Assembly: GCA_001724175.1 (NCBI GenBank)
Contig: MEDT01000044.1
Span: forward strand, 1-52,171
Length of the DNA: 52,171 nucleotides
Source of the DNA: Cytophagaceae bacterium SCN 52-12
GTDB lineage: Bacteria; Bacteroidota; Bacteroidia; Cytophagales; Spirosomataceae
Direction of reading: 5' to 3'
The notes below the pieces were generated by a model, which was not told the DNA's origin, did no database searches, and was given only the letters and a program-made list of their open reading frames with translations. Every line of letters begins with the position of its first letter. Position 1 is the first letter of the stretch. Positions 1 to 8,197 of this stretch are shown here, one piece after another. A program made the position numbers and the translations under genes.

Positions 1-21
1 CAAGTTTCGCCGGGCGGATAA
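1..21 (+). CDS. C-terminal end of an upstream gene, possibly the dcw penicillin-binding protein (partial)
   Basis: Frame 1 reads six codons (QVSPGG) and then a TAA at 19-21. In Bacteroidota the gene before murE is usually the FtsI/SpoVD-type penicillin-binding protein, whose PASTA-like tail often ends in similar Ser-Pro-Gly strings. Six residues cannot identify a gene, so this is a positional guess only. Confidence 0.25.
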   Translation, partial: QVSPGG

Positions 22-52
22 GTCGATTTAAACGTACCTTTGAGCGAAGTTT

Positions 53-60
53 TATATTTG
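53..60 (+). promoter_or_regulatory. Candidate -7 promoter box for murE
   Basis: TATATTTG fits the Bacteroidota -7 consensus TAnnTTTG and lies 24 bases before the murE start. No good -33 TTG lies at the usual 19-21 base spacing, so this may be weak or accidental. murE may also be transcribed from upstream in the cluster. Confidence 0.3.
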
Positions 61-83
61 GATCGTCGTTTATTACAGATAAC

Positions 84-1550
84 GTGAAAAGAGAGGTTTT
101 GTTAGCAGATTTGTTGAAAAATGTAGAAGTGACGGAAGTCAGGGGAAGTATTTCCGTAGCGATTTCAGGAATAGTTACCGACTCCAGGAAAGTTCAGCCC
201 GGCAGTTTGTTCGTCGCTGTTCGCGGGACTCAAACCGACGGCCATGCTTACCTGGGACAGGCGCAGGAACTGGGCGCGGCAGCTTTTGTTGTGGAAAATC
301 TTCCCGGGGAAACCGCAGACGACTGCGTATATATTGTAGTACCGGACTCTTCGGTGGCATTGGGCAGGATCAGCGCTTCTTTTTATGACGATCCGTCGGG
401 AAAACTGAAGCTTATAGGCGTAACCGGCACTAACGGGAAAACTTCTGTCGTCACATTTCTTTTTCAGCTTTTCAGGAACCTGGGACATCGGTGCGGAATG
501 ATTTCCACGGTTCAGAACCAGATAGAGGACGAGGTCATACCCTCCACCCACACCACACCCGAAGCGATAGTGCTGCAGGAGCTTCTGGCAAGGATGGCCG
601 ATGAAGGATGCAGCTACGTGTTTATGGAAGTGAGTTCGCACGCCGTGGTGCAGCGAAGGATAGAAGGACTGAAATTTGCCGGGGCTGTCTTTACGAATAT
701 TACCCACGACCACCTCGATTTTCACGGGACTTTCGATCATTATATCGCCGCCAAAAAAGCCTTTTTTGACGGCTTGACCAAAGATTCCTTTGCCCTGATA
801 AATGCTGACGACCGGCGGGGCAGCGTAATGGTGCAGAATACGAAGGCAAGGATATATGCTTATTCCATGCGGAATATCACCGATTTCCGTGCCAGGATCC
901 TGACGGCCACGCTCCAGGGAATGCAGCTGCTTATCAACGACAAGGACGTGTGGGTGAGGCTTATAGGAGCGTTCAACGTTTCAAATTTGCTGGCTGTCTA
1001 CGGAACGGCGCTGCTCCTGGGCGAGGATGAAGAGACGGTGCTGACGGAGCTTTCCGGGCTGCTTCCTCCTCCCGGCCGTTTCGAGGTGGTGCACGATGGG
1101 AAAAAAGACATAACCGCTATAGTGGATTATGCCCATACGCCCGACGCCCTGGAAAACGTATTGTCGACTATTGCGCAGCTCAGAACCCACAACGAAAAGG
1201 TGATTACGGTAGTGGGGTGCGGAGGTAATCGCGATACCACAAAACGGCCTAAAATGGCAGCTATTGCCTGTAAATACAGCAATCTCGCCGTTTTTACTTC
1301 CGATAACTCCCGGAATGAAGATCCGGAAGCCATCATAGAGCAGATGAAGGCGGGCGTAGCCCCGATCGACTATAAGAAAACAAAGACGATCGTCGACAGG
1401 CGGGAAGCTATCCGCTGGGCGGTTGCGCAGGCGGAAAAGGGCGATATCATCCTGGTCGCCGGGAAAGGACACGAAACTTACCAGGAAGCAAACGGGGTAC
1501 GTCATCATTTCGACGACAGGGAAGAAGTGCGGGCGGCCTTCGAATTTTAA
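84..1550 (+). CDS. murE: UDP-N-acetylmuramoyl-tripeptide synthetase MurE
   Basis: This cytoplasmic Mur ligase adds the third amino acid (expected meso-diaminopimelate) to UDP-MurNAc-L-Ala-D-Glu in peptidoglycan synthesis, using ATP. The 488-residue protein has the usual family length. The ATP-binding loop GTNGKTS is at about residues 115-121, followed by the HTTPEA substrate loop and the C-terminal ligase domain with GKGHETYQ. The start is GTG at 84; no upstream in-frame ATG fits. The amino-acid-selecting loop that reads DNPR in typical DAP-adding MurE reads DNSR here (residues 407-410): Asp, Asn and Arg are kept and Pro is replaced by Ser. The gene is followed after 72 bases by mraY on the same strand, the normal dcw order, which supports the assignment. 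Confidence 0.95.
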   Translation: MKREVLLADLLKNVEVTEVRGSISVAISGIVTDSRKVQPGSLFVAVRGTQTDGHAYLGQAQELGAAAFVVENLPGETADDCVYIVVPDSSVALGRISASFYDDPSGKLKLIGVTGTNGKTSVVTFLFQLFRNLGHRCGMISTVQNQIEDEVIPSTHTTPEAIVLQELLARMADEGCSYVFMEVSSHAVVQRRIEGLKFAGAVFTNITHDHLDFHGTFDHYIAAKKAFFDGLTKDSFALINADDRRGSVMVQNTKARIYAYSMRNITDFRARILTATLQGMQLLINDKDVWVRLIGAFNVSNLLAVYGTALLLGEDEETVLTELSGLLPPPGRFEVVHDGKKDITAIVDYAHTPDALENVLSTIAQLRTHNEKVITVVGCGGNRDTTKRPKMAAIACKYSNLAVFTSDNSRNEDPEAIIEQMKAGVAPIDYKKTKTIVDRREAIRWAVAQAEKGDIILVAGKGHETYQEANGVRHHFDDREEVRAAFEF

Positions 1551-1622
1551 AATTCCAAATCCTTGATTTGTTCCTCATAATTTAGGCAACTTTGCGGGAC
1601 TATATCAGACTTTTTCGGGCAC

Positions 1623-2837
1623 ATGCTTTATTACCTTTTTGAATTTCTTGACAAGCGGTACGATTTTCCCGGGGCAGGGGTTTTCCAGTACATTTCCTTC
1701 CGGGCTTTAGGGGCTGCGATATTGTCGCTTTTTATAGCAGCTACCTACGGAAAGAGAATAATCAATTACCTGCACTATAAGCAGGTCGGAGAAACCGTCA
1801 GGGACCTGGGCCTGCCGGGACAAAAGGAAAAAACAGGGACGCCCACCATGGGGGGCTTTATTATCCTCGCTTCCCTGCTGGTTCCGGTACTTCTCTTTGC
1901 CAAGCTGACCAATGTTTACGTAGTGCTGCTGATCATCACTGCGGTGTGGACGGGGATGATCGGGTTCGTAGACGACTATATTAAGAAGTTCAGGAACAAC
2001 AAAGAAGGCCTGCACGGGCGGTTTAAAATATTCGGTCAGGTTACCCTGGGCCTGATAGTAGGGCTTACGCTCAGCTTTAACCAGGATGTAAAGATCCGCG
2101 TTTATGACCAGCCGTTTGTGAGCCCTGAATTGGGGGAGATCAACCGGTTTCACGACCTGGTCAACCCCATGATCACTACCGTCCCTTTTTTAAAGAACAA
2201 TTCATTCGATTACAGCATGCTTACCTTCGGGCTTGTACCCGAAAGCTATACCTGGATCATCTATACGCTCCTGGCCATATTCATCATCACCGCAGTCTCT
2301 AACGGGGCCAATATCACTGATGGTATAGACGGGCTGGCGGCCGGCTCATCCGGAATTATCGCCGTGACGCTGGGGGTGCTTGCCTACCTGTCGGGGAACG
2401 CCCGCTTTGCCCAGTACCTGAACATCATGTATATCCCCAATTCAGGAGAGCTTGTGATTTTCTGCGCGGCATTCGTAGGGGCCTGCATCGGCTTTCTCTG
2501 GTACAACGCTTACCCGGCGCAGGTATTTATGGGCGATACGGGCAGCCTGATGCTGGGAGGGGTCATCGCCGTGATAGCGCTTGCAATCCGAAAGGAATTG
2601 CTGATACCGGTGCTCTGCGGAGTATTCCTCGTAGAGCTCCTGTCGGTCATGATGCAGGTGAGCTATTTTAAGTTTACAAAGCGACGATATGGCGAAGGCC
2701 GGAGGATTTTCCTGATGTCGCCGCTTCATCATCATTTCCAGAAAAAAGGCTATCACGAAGCTAAAATAGTAACACGTTTCTGGATTGTGGGGATTATCCT
2801 GGCGATATTCTGCCTGGTCACGCTCAAGCTGAGATAG
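1623..2837 (+). CDS. mraY: Phospho-N-acetylmuramoyl-pentapeptide-transferase MraY
   Basis: This integral membrane enzyme transfers phospho-MurNAc-pentapeptide to undecaprenyl phosphate to make lipid I. The 404 residues contain about ten hydrophobic segments. Visible family motifs are GTPTMGG early in the protein, the VDDYIKK acidic pair, [23 protein letters not shown], and the HHHF histidine cluster near the C terminus. The length is typical of Bacteroidota MraY, longer than the roughly 360 residues of E. coli because of an inserted loop around residues 160-200. It follows murE in the usual order, but the next expected gene, murD, is absent. Instead a repeat element and convergent ahpD follow, so the division cluster is broken here. 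Confidence 0.96.
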   Translation: MLYYLFEFLDKRYDFPGAGVFQYISFRALGAAILSLFIAATYGKRIINYLHYKQVGETVRDLGLPGQKEKTGTPTMGGFIILASLLVPVLLFAKLTNVYVVLLIITAVWTGMIGFVDDYIKKFRNNKEGLHGRFKIFGQVTLGLIVGLTLSFNQDVKIRVYDQPFVSPELGEINRFHDLVNPMITTVPFLKNNSFDYSMLTFGLVPESYTWIIYTLLAIFIITAVSNGANITDGIDGLAAGSSGIIAVTLGVLAYLSGNARFAQYLNIMYIPNSGELVIFCAAFVGACIGFLWYNAYPAQVFMGDTGSLMLGGVIAVIALAIRKELLIPVLCGVFLVELLSVMMQVSYFKFTKRRYGEGRRIFLMSPLHHHFQKKGYHEAKIVTRFWIVGIILAIFCLVTLKLR

Positions 2838-2861
2838 CCGTATCCGGTTTTACGATAAAGG

Positions 2862-3002
2862 TACAGAGGACACGAAGGACTGGGGGGAGTTGAAAATTGA
2901 AAATTGAAAATGGAAAATGGAAAATTGAGAACTTTCAACTCTCAACTTTCAACTTTCAACTCTCAATTCCTCCATAGTTCTGTGCCCTTTGTGTCCCTGT
3001 GA
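2862..3002. repeat. Composite nested inverted repeat (locus A)
   Basis: Between convergent mraY and ahpD there are two nested imperfect inverted repeats. The outer arms are the ACAGAGGACACGAAGGAC word (about 2863-2880) and its approximate complement CCCTTTGTGTCCCTGT (2985-3000). The inner arms are tandem TTGAAAAT/TGGAAAAT words (about 2889-2930) facing tandem ACTTTCAACTCTCA words (about 2931-2968). The whole can fold into one long hairpin and could terminate transcription from both sides. Similar words recur between genes in many Bacteroidota genomes as far as I recall; I know of no assigned function. Confidence 0.75.
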
Positions 3003-3027
3003 TTATTTTTATTACAAAGGCAGAAAA

Positions 3028-3618
3028 TTACAGCAGCACTGCGAAGCTTTTGATAATAGCGCCGATGCGGACGGCATCATAAACGCGGGCCTGGGTTCCG
3101 CCGTGGCTGAGCACAGACTGCTCGTGCGACGCCACGCAAAGCTCGCAGCCGTTCAGCGCGGAGATCGTAAGGCTCAGCAGCTCGAAAAACTCCTTGCCTA
3201 ATACCGGGTTCATCATGATGCTCATCTTGATGCCGGCAGGAGTGGTTTCGTAATACTCCTTCTTTACAAAATGGCGGAAACGATAGAATACGTTGTTCGC
3301 GTTCATCAGGGAAACGCAGGCGGCGACCTCGGCGATCTCTCCTTCGGTTGCGCCCTCATTTTGCGCCAGCGCTTCAAGCCCCGCTACGAGAGCAGACTGT
3401 TTCTCGTTAATGGCGGTGCCTAATGCGAGGAGGAGGATTTCCTTCCTGGACAGGTTCTGGTATTTCAGGACGTTGCTTACGTTTACCTTCAGGTCTTTCA
3501 GGTAGCGGTGGTCGACGGCAGACAGCTTATCCAGCAGTGTGCTTTCAAAGCTTTCCGGGAGGTTGACCTCTTTTAAAAGTGATTCTTTTGGATTGGTTGA
3601 TGTTGCAAACGGATACAT
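3028..3618 (-). CDS. ahpD: AhpD-type alkylhydroperoxidase (carboxymuconolactone decarboxylase family)
   Basis: AhpD is an all-helical cytoplasmic thiol protein that passes electrons from lipoamide-type donors to the peroxiredoxin AhpC. The 196-residue protein has the CMD-family redox motif CELCVASHE at about residues 158-166, with the two cysteines (158, 161) and the downstream His-Glu of the proton relay. It lies 98 bases downstream of the ahpC gene on the same strand, so the two are probably cotranscribed and work as a pair. Its 3' end faces mraY across repeat locus A. No AhpF flavoprotein gene is nearby, which agrees with AhpD being the reductase. Confidence 0.88.
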   Translation of the reverse strand: MYPFATSTNPKESLLKEVNLPESFESTLLDKLSAVDHRYLKDLKVNVSNVLKYQNLSRKEILLLALGTAINEKQSALVAGLEALAQNEGATEGEIAEVAACVSLMNANNVFYRFRHFVKKEYYETTPAGIKMSIMMNPVLGKEFFELLSLTISALNGCELCVASHEQSVLSHGGTQARVYDAVRIGAIIKSFAVLL

Positions 3619-3716
3619 AATGGAGCATGCTTAAGGAATACGGGCGGTCCCGTCAGGAGGCCGCCCTTTCCGATTCTAGTTTGTTATATCTTGTACGTTG
3701 ATGCACTTCCGGGGTA

Positions 3717-4271
3717 TCAGACCGCCAGCGTAGCCTCGCCTTTCTGCCAGTTGCAAGGGCACAATTCGTCTGTCTGGAGCGCGTCGAGCACCCGGATTAC
3801 CTCGTTAACGTTACGTCCTACAGACAGGTCGTTTACACTGACCCAGCGTATGACGCCCTGGGGATCTACGATATAGGTAGCACGATAGGCAACTTTTTCA
3901 CCGGCTTCCAGGATGCCCAGCTCCTCGGCAAGAGACTTGGAAGTGTCGGCAAGCATCGGGAACTGGAGACCGCGAAGATCCTCGTGATCTTTCCTCCATG
4001 CCAGGTGAACGAATTCGCTGTCGGTAGATGCGCCGATCAGAAGCGTATCACGGTCATTGAAATCTTCGACGTGCTTGTTGAATTCGGCGATTTCAGTCGG
4101 ACAAACGAAGGTAAAGTCCTTAGGCCACCAGAAAAGAACCATCCACTTGCCGGCGGCACGGTGATCGTTGGAAGTGATATCGTAAAACTCATTGCCTTTC
4201 TCCAGTGAGACAACGGCTGTTTTCTTAAAGTAAGGAAACTCAGCACCTACCGATAAAATACTATTTGCCAT
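3717..4271 (-). CDS. ahpC: Peroxiredoxin AhpC, AhpD-linked type
   Basis: This thiol peroxidase reduces peroxides and peroxynitrite in the cytoplasm. The 184-residue protein has the thioredoxin fold with the peroxidatic cysteine in FTFVCPTE (Cys57). Near the C terminus ELCPCNW supplies Cys171 and Cys173. This double C-terminal cysteine arrangement is the one known from mycobacterial AhpC, which is served by AhpD rather than AhpF, and ahpD is indeed the next gene. The N terminus MANSILSVG starts directly at the peroxiredoxin domain. A good Bacteroidota promoter lies 48-78 bases upstream. No OxyR-like gene is adjacent. Confidence 0.92.
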   Translation of the reverse strand: MANSILSVGAEFPYFKKTAVVSLEKGNEFYDITSNDHRAAGKWMVLFWWPKDFTFVCPTEIAEFNKHVEDFNDRDTLLIGASTDSEFVHLAWRKDHEDLRGLQFPMLADTSKSLAEELGILEAGEKVAYRATYIVDPQGVIRWVSVNDLSVGRNVNEVIRVLDALQTDELCPCNWQKGEATLAV

Positions 4272-4318
4272 GAGAGATAAAATTTTTATAAAGTGAAAAT
4301 TGTATTATTTCTGTATGG

Positions 4319-4349
4319 CAAATTTACGGCTATTTGCCGGGAAGGACAA
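4319..4349 (-). promoter_or_regulatory. Probable promoter of ahpC-ahpD
   Basis: On the minus strand TTG (4349-4347) is followed after 20 bases by TAAATTTG (4326-4319), an exact match to the Bacteroidota -33/-7 pattern TTG-N19to21-TAnnTTTG. The -7 box ends about 48 bases before the ahpC start codon. Confidence 0.5.
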
Positions 4350-4476
4350 TTCTCATCATGGTACTTTGCGAGGAAAAGCTATGAAGCAGGTAATTTATGC
4401 GATTTATTGTTTTTATGCATGTATAGATGTACTCTATAAGAAGTGCCTTCCGGCAGAAGAAAATATAATATTTCCA

Positions 4477-5769
4477 TTACAGGAAGTTGACGATGCTTTC
4501 CAGCCCCATACCCCTGGAGCCTTTGATCAGTATGTGGCTGTTTTGGCAGGGATGATCCATGATCCAGTTGTGAAGCGAGAATTTGTCAGCGAAATAGTAG
4601 GCCCGGGGAAGTCTGCTGAGCGCATGAGCAATCTCCTTGCCGAAAAGCAGGACCGTATCGAAATTACCTTTCGCGATAATTTCTCCGAGCAATTCATGTT
4701 CTGCCCGGCTTTCATGGCCGAGCTCGAGCATGTCGCCCAGCACTACCATTTTATGCCCGGCTTCCATTTTGGCAAAATTTTCCAGGGCGGCCGCCATCGA
4801 GGAGGGATTGGCGTTATAGGCATCCAGGATAATGGTGTTCGTATTCTGCCTGACGATCTGCGACCGGTTATTGCCCGGGACATAATTGGATATGGCGAGA
4901 TGGGCGTCGTCGGGCGATATTCCGAAGTAGTCGGCGACAGAGAGAGCAGCGCATATGTTGCCGAAATTATACTCTCCCACTAAGTTGGTAGAAACCGTCA
5001 TATCGTCTGCTGTATAGCTGATAAACGGTGATTGGCCGATTAGCTGCGGGGTCGATTGCTGGTTATCCGAGTTATAGAAGATGATCTCGCCGAAAGCCCG
5101 GCGTTTGCTTGCCATCTCCATCAGAATTTCATTCTTTGCATTGACGAATACGGTTCCTTTTTTCTTTGACAGGTAATCATAAAGCTCTCCTTTCGCTTTT
5201 TTGACACCTTCAAGGCTGCCGAACCCTTCCAGGTGGGCTTTACCGATATTGGTTATGAGGCCGTGCGTAGGCTGCGCGATGGCGCACAGCAGCGCGATCT
5301 CCTTCTCATGGTTAGCGCCCATTTCGATAATCACCATTTCAACAGCCCGCTCGTCAACCGAGAGGACCGTCAGCGGCACGCCGATGTGGTTATTGAGATT
5401 CCCCTCGGTAGCATAGGTTTTAAACCGTGTGGAAAGCACACATTTGAGAAGCTCTTTGGTCGTGGTCTTGCCATTCGAGCCTGTAAGCGCTATGACCGGG
5501 AAGCTGAAAGATTTCCGGTGGAGCCTGGCCACCTCCTGCAGCGTATCGAGCGTGTTTTCAACGAGCAATATCCTATCGGACGTAACGGCTTCCGGATCGT
5601 CTGCTACGGCATAGGCCGCACCCTTTTCCAGGGCTTCGGCGGCGAATTTATTCCCATCGAAATTTTCTCCCTTTAGCGCAAAGAAGATACAGCCGTCGGA
5701 GATCCGGCGCGAATCCGTTGAAATGAGGCGGTTCTCCAGGTAAAGCTGATATATTTGTGAAGTATCCAT
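4477..5769 (-). CDS. murF: UDP-N-acetylmuramoyl-tripeptide--D-alanyl-D-alanine ligase MurF
   Basis: This cytoplasmic Mur ligase adds D-Ala-D-Ala to UDP-MurNAc-tripeptide, the last soluble step before MraY. The 430-residue protein has the N-terminal DSRR substrate loop, the ATP-binding loop TGSNGKTTTKE at about residues 96-106, the central EMGANHEKEI region, and the C-terminal LDAYNANPSSM and LGDMLELG motifs of MurF. It stands alone on the minus strand away from murE-mraY, a common arrangement for murF in Bacteroidota, where it often sits outside the dcw cluster. It is divergent from the FG-GAP protein gene with about 100 bases between the true starts. Confidence 0.95.
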   Translation of the reverse strand: MDTSQIYQLYLENRLISTDSRRISDGCIFFALKGENFDGNKFAAEALEKGAAYAVADDPEAVTSDRILLVENTLDTLQEVARLHRKSFSFPVIALTGSNGKTTTKELLKCVLSTRFKTYATEGNLNNHIGVPLTVLSVDERAVEMVIIEMGANHEKEIALLCAIAQPTHGLITNIGKAHLEGFGSLEGVKKAKGELYDYLSKKKGTVFVNAKNEILMEMASKRRAFGEIIFYNSDNQQSTPQLIGQSPFISYTADDMTVSTNLVGEYNFGNICAALSVADYFGISPDDAHLAISNYVPGNNRSQIVRQNTNTIILDAYNANPSSMAAALENFAKMEAGHKMVVLGDMLELGHESRAEHELLGEIIAKGNFDTVLLFGKEIAHALSRLPRAYYFADKFSLHNWIMDHPCQNSHILIKGSRGMGLESIVNFL

Positions 5770-5847
5770 GAATGGGTCCGTTGTCCGTGTTTTTGCTTCA
5801 GGCTATCTGTGTCGGGTCGTATTTTTCGTTTATAATCAACGACGGCC

Positions 5848-5855
5848 CAAAAATA
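5848..5855 (-). promoter_or_regulatory. Candidate -7 promoter box for murF
   Basis: The minus strand reads TATTTTTG, a full TAnnTTTG match, about 79 bases before the murF start. The nearest TTG upstream is 24 bases away, longer than usual. The box would place the murF promoter in the divergent gap shared with the FG-GAP gene. Confidence 0.35.
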
Positions 5856-5870
5856 TGCGAAATATCTTCT

Positions 5871-8072
5871 ATGAAATTACAAATTACTGTAATATTAGTT
5901 ACACTGTTTTTTTCATGTGAAATGGCTTCCGCGCAAACCTCCTGGTTTGTACGGGATACGAGCTCCGTTGTGAAAAAGGGAGGTGTGTTAACGGACAGAC
6001 CCTGGGCCGGCGGGCTGAATGCGGTGCAATACGGCAAGATCGACCTCGATGGCGATGATACCGAAGACCTGGTCGTTTTCGACCGGACCAGCAGCAAAGT
6101 GAGCACATTCATAGCAGACCCGGTTCTGAAGCAATACGTCTATCGTCCCGAGTATGAGCTGGCGTTCCCGGCGATCACTAACTGGATGGCCCTGGTCGAC
6201 TACGACGGCGACGGCATAAAGGAGCTGTTTACCTACGTATCGCAGGGAGTAACTGTCTACCGCCGGGAAGAAAATGCGTCCGGCGGATGGGAGTGGGTGC
6301 GCATAAAACCCTACCTGACCACCACCGGGCTTTCCGGAAACCCTGTAAACCTCCAGGTGGCTGCTTCCGATATTCCCGCCCTGACCGATTTCGACGGGGA
6401 CGGGGATATGGACATTATAACTTTCGAAGCCGGCGGAGACTTCGTGGAGCTGAACCAGAACATGAGCATGGAGCGCTACGGTGTTCCCGACAGCCTGGAA
6501 TTTATCAGGAACGGCGAGTGCTGGGGCGATTTCAGGAAACACACATGCGATGATTTCGAGTTTGGTATACAGTGCGGAGTGAACGACTCCGGGCGGGACA
6601 ATGCGCGGGTCATGCATACCGGCAATTCGATCCTTCTGCATGACCTGAACGGCGACGGGAAGAAGGACATGCTCCTGGGAAACGTCGATTGCGAAAACCT
6701 GAGCATCTTATATAACAGCACTGCAGGACTTGAAGCAAGGTACACGACCTATTCGTCTGACTACCCGGCAACCGACCCCGCGGCTATGCCGATGTTTCCG
6801 GCCGCTTATCTCGAAGATGTGGATTTTGACGGGGTAAAGGATCTTCTCGTGTCGCCCAATGTCTACGGGAATGACAACCTCATGATGGACTTCATCTCCT
6901 CAGGCTGGTACTATCACAACGCCGGGACTGACAACGTGCCAGATTTTCAGCTGAGACAGAAGGACTTTCTTCAGTCGGGTATGGTCGATGTCGGAGAGAA
7001 TGCTGCCGTGTCGTTCTTTGACGTCGACGGAGACGGCGACGCGGATATGGTGATCGGGAACAGAGGGACCTTCAACGGTACGGATTTCCGCGGCGCGCTC
7101 TGGTTGTTTAAAAATAACGGCACCCCGGCAAAGCCGGTTTACGAGCTGGAAACCGACGACTTCCTCCAACTGCTGAAGCTGGGACATACCGATCTCCAGC
7201 CGCACTGGCACGATTTCAATGGCGACGGCCGTACAGACCTGGGGATCGTTTCCGTCTACAACCGCAGGCTGCTGTTTCAATACATCCCCAACCAGGGATC
7301 CGGCGCCGTACAGCTGAATGCTTCGGCGCTGGTGGAGGTCCCTTTACCGGGAGACCTCTCGGTATCCGACAAGATCTGCTTCTATGATGCAGACCGCGAC
7401 GGGGATATGGACATCCTGGTGGGAGGCGTCTTGGGAAATATAAGCTACTATGAAAACACCGGCAGCGCGGCTGCTGCCGTTTTTACGCTACGCGACGCTG
7501 CCTTTGGAGGCATAGGGCCGGCCTTCTCGAGAAGATTCCTTTCCCTGGCCGTGGCCGATCTTGACCTGGACGGGAAGACGGATATCGTGATGACGGACAT
7601 GAGCGGAAAGATAAAGATACTGCATAGCGGCGAATGGGGCGCATGGTCGAAAGAAGACTCTTCGGTGATTTACGACGCCGTCAGGGACGGCCATTCCGCG
7701 CCTTACCTGGGCACGAAGCTGCATGCCGCCATCGCAGATGTCAACAACGACCGTAAACCGGACCTGGTAATCGGCACGGCAGCGGGAGGCGTCTATCTTT
7801 TCCTGAATCGCCTTCCTGTGACGATTTCAGGCAATGAGCCTGAGGCAGAGCTTACGGTTTACCCGAATCCCGCGCGGGGCGGATTTTTTGTCAGGACGAC
7901 GCATCCGGGAGAGCTGGAGATCTTCGATATGCTCGGGAGGCAAATTTATACTTCGCCGGTTCCTGCGGAATCGCCGCTGGCCATAGACGCTTCGGACTGG
8001 GAAAAGGGAATTTACATCATCAGGTTAAAAAGAGAGGCCGGCCTGGAAGTGCGCAAGGTCGCGCTTTACTGA
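5871..8072 (+). CDS. Secreted FG-GAP/VCBS-repeat protein with T9SS sorting domain
   Basis: This is a predicted cell-surface or secreted beta-propeller protein of unknown ligand. The start was set at ATG 5871, giving a normal signal peptide (MKLQITVILVTLFFS... ending ASAQ) and 733 residues. An upstream ATG at 5772 would add 33 residues that spoil the signal peptide. About ten calcium-binding-like repeats of the form D-x-DGDG-x-x-D are spread through the protein, for example DYDGDGIKELF, DFDGDGDMDII, DLNGDGKKDML, DVDGDGDADMV and DFNGDGRTDLG. The last 75 residues carry VYPNPARGGFF, FDMLGRQIY and KGIYIIRLKR, a type A T9SS sorting domain, so it should cross the outer membrane by type IX secretion. 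It stands alone, divergent from murF. Confidence 0.88.
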   Translation: MKLQITVILVTLFFSCEMASAQTSWFVRDTSSVVKKGGVLTDRPWAGGLNAVQYGKIDLDGDDTEDLVVFDRTSSKVSTFIADPVLKQYVYRPEYELAFPAITNWMALVDYDGDGIKELFTYVSQGVTVYRREENASGGWEWVRIKPYLTTTGLSGNPVNLQVAASDIPALTDFDGDGDMDIITFEAGGDFVELNQNMSMERYGVPDSLEFIRNGECWGDFRKHTCDDFEFGIQCGVNDSGRDNARVMHTGNSILLHDLNGDGKKDMLLGNVDCENLSILYNSTAGLEARYTTYSSDYPATDPAAMPMFPAAYLEDVDFDGVKDLLVSPNVYGNDNLMMDFISSGWYYHNAGTDNVPDFQLRQKDFLQSGMVDVGENAAVSFFDVDGDGDADMVIGNRGTFNGTDFRGALWLFKNNGTPAKPVYELETDDFLQLLKLGHTDLQPHWHDFNGDGRTDLGIVSVYNRRLLFQYIPNQGSGAVQLNASALVEVPLPGDLSVSDKICFYDADRDGDMDILVGGVLGNISYYENTGSAAAAVFTLRDAAFGGIGPAFSRRFLSLAVADLDLDGKTDIVMTDMSGKIKILHSGEWGAWSKEDSSVIYDAVRDGHSAPYLGTKLHAAIADVNNDRKPDLVIGTAAGGVYLFLNRLPVTISGNEPEAELTVYPNPARGGFFVRTTHPGELEIFDMLGRQIYTSPVPAESPLAIDASDWEKGIYIIRLKREAGLEVRKVALY

Positions 8073-8195
8073 GCTGTCAGCCATCAGCTATCGGCCGTCA
8101 GCCCGTTTTCATCGCTTTTCCTGACCGTCGATTTTAGCTGATTTCTGATAGCTGACAACTGATTTCTGATAGCTGATTTCTGACAGCTGACAGCT
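8073..8195. repeat. GCTGATAGCTGA-word inverted repeat (locus B)
   Basis: Between the convergent FG-GAP gene and the adaptor gene, a left block (8073-8102) reads AGCTGTCAGCCATCAGCTAT. A right block (about 8138-8195) repeats CTGATTTCTGATAGCTGA-type words and ends GACAGCTGACAGCT. The right block is the approximate reverse complement of the left, so a long imperfect hairpin is possible. The word family returns at 25197-25275 and in part at 9358-9372. Confidence 0.7.
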
Positions 8196-8197
8196 AA

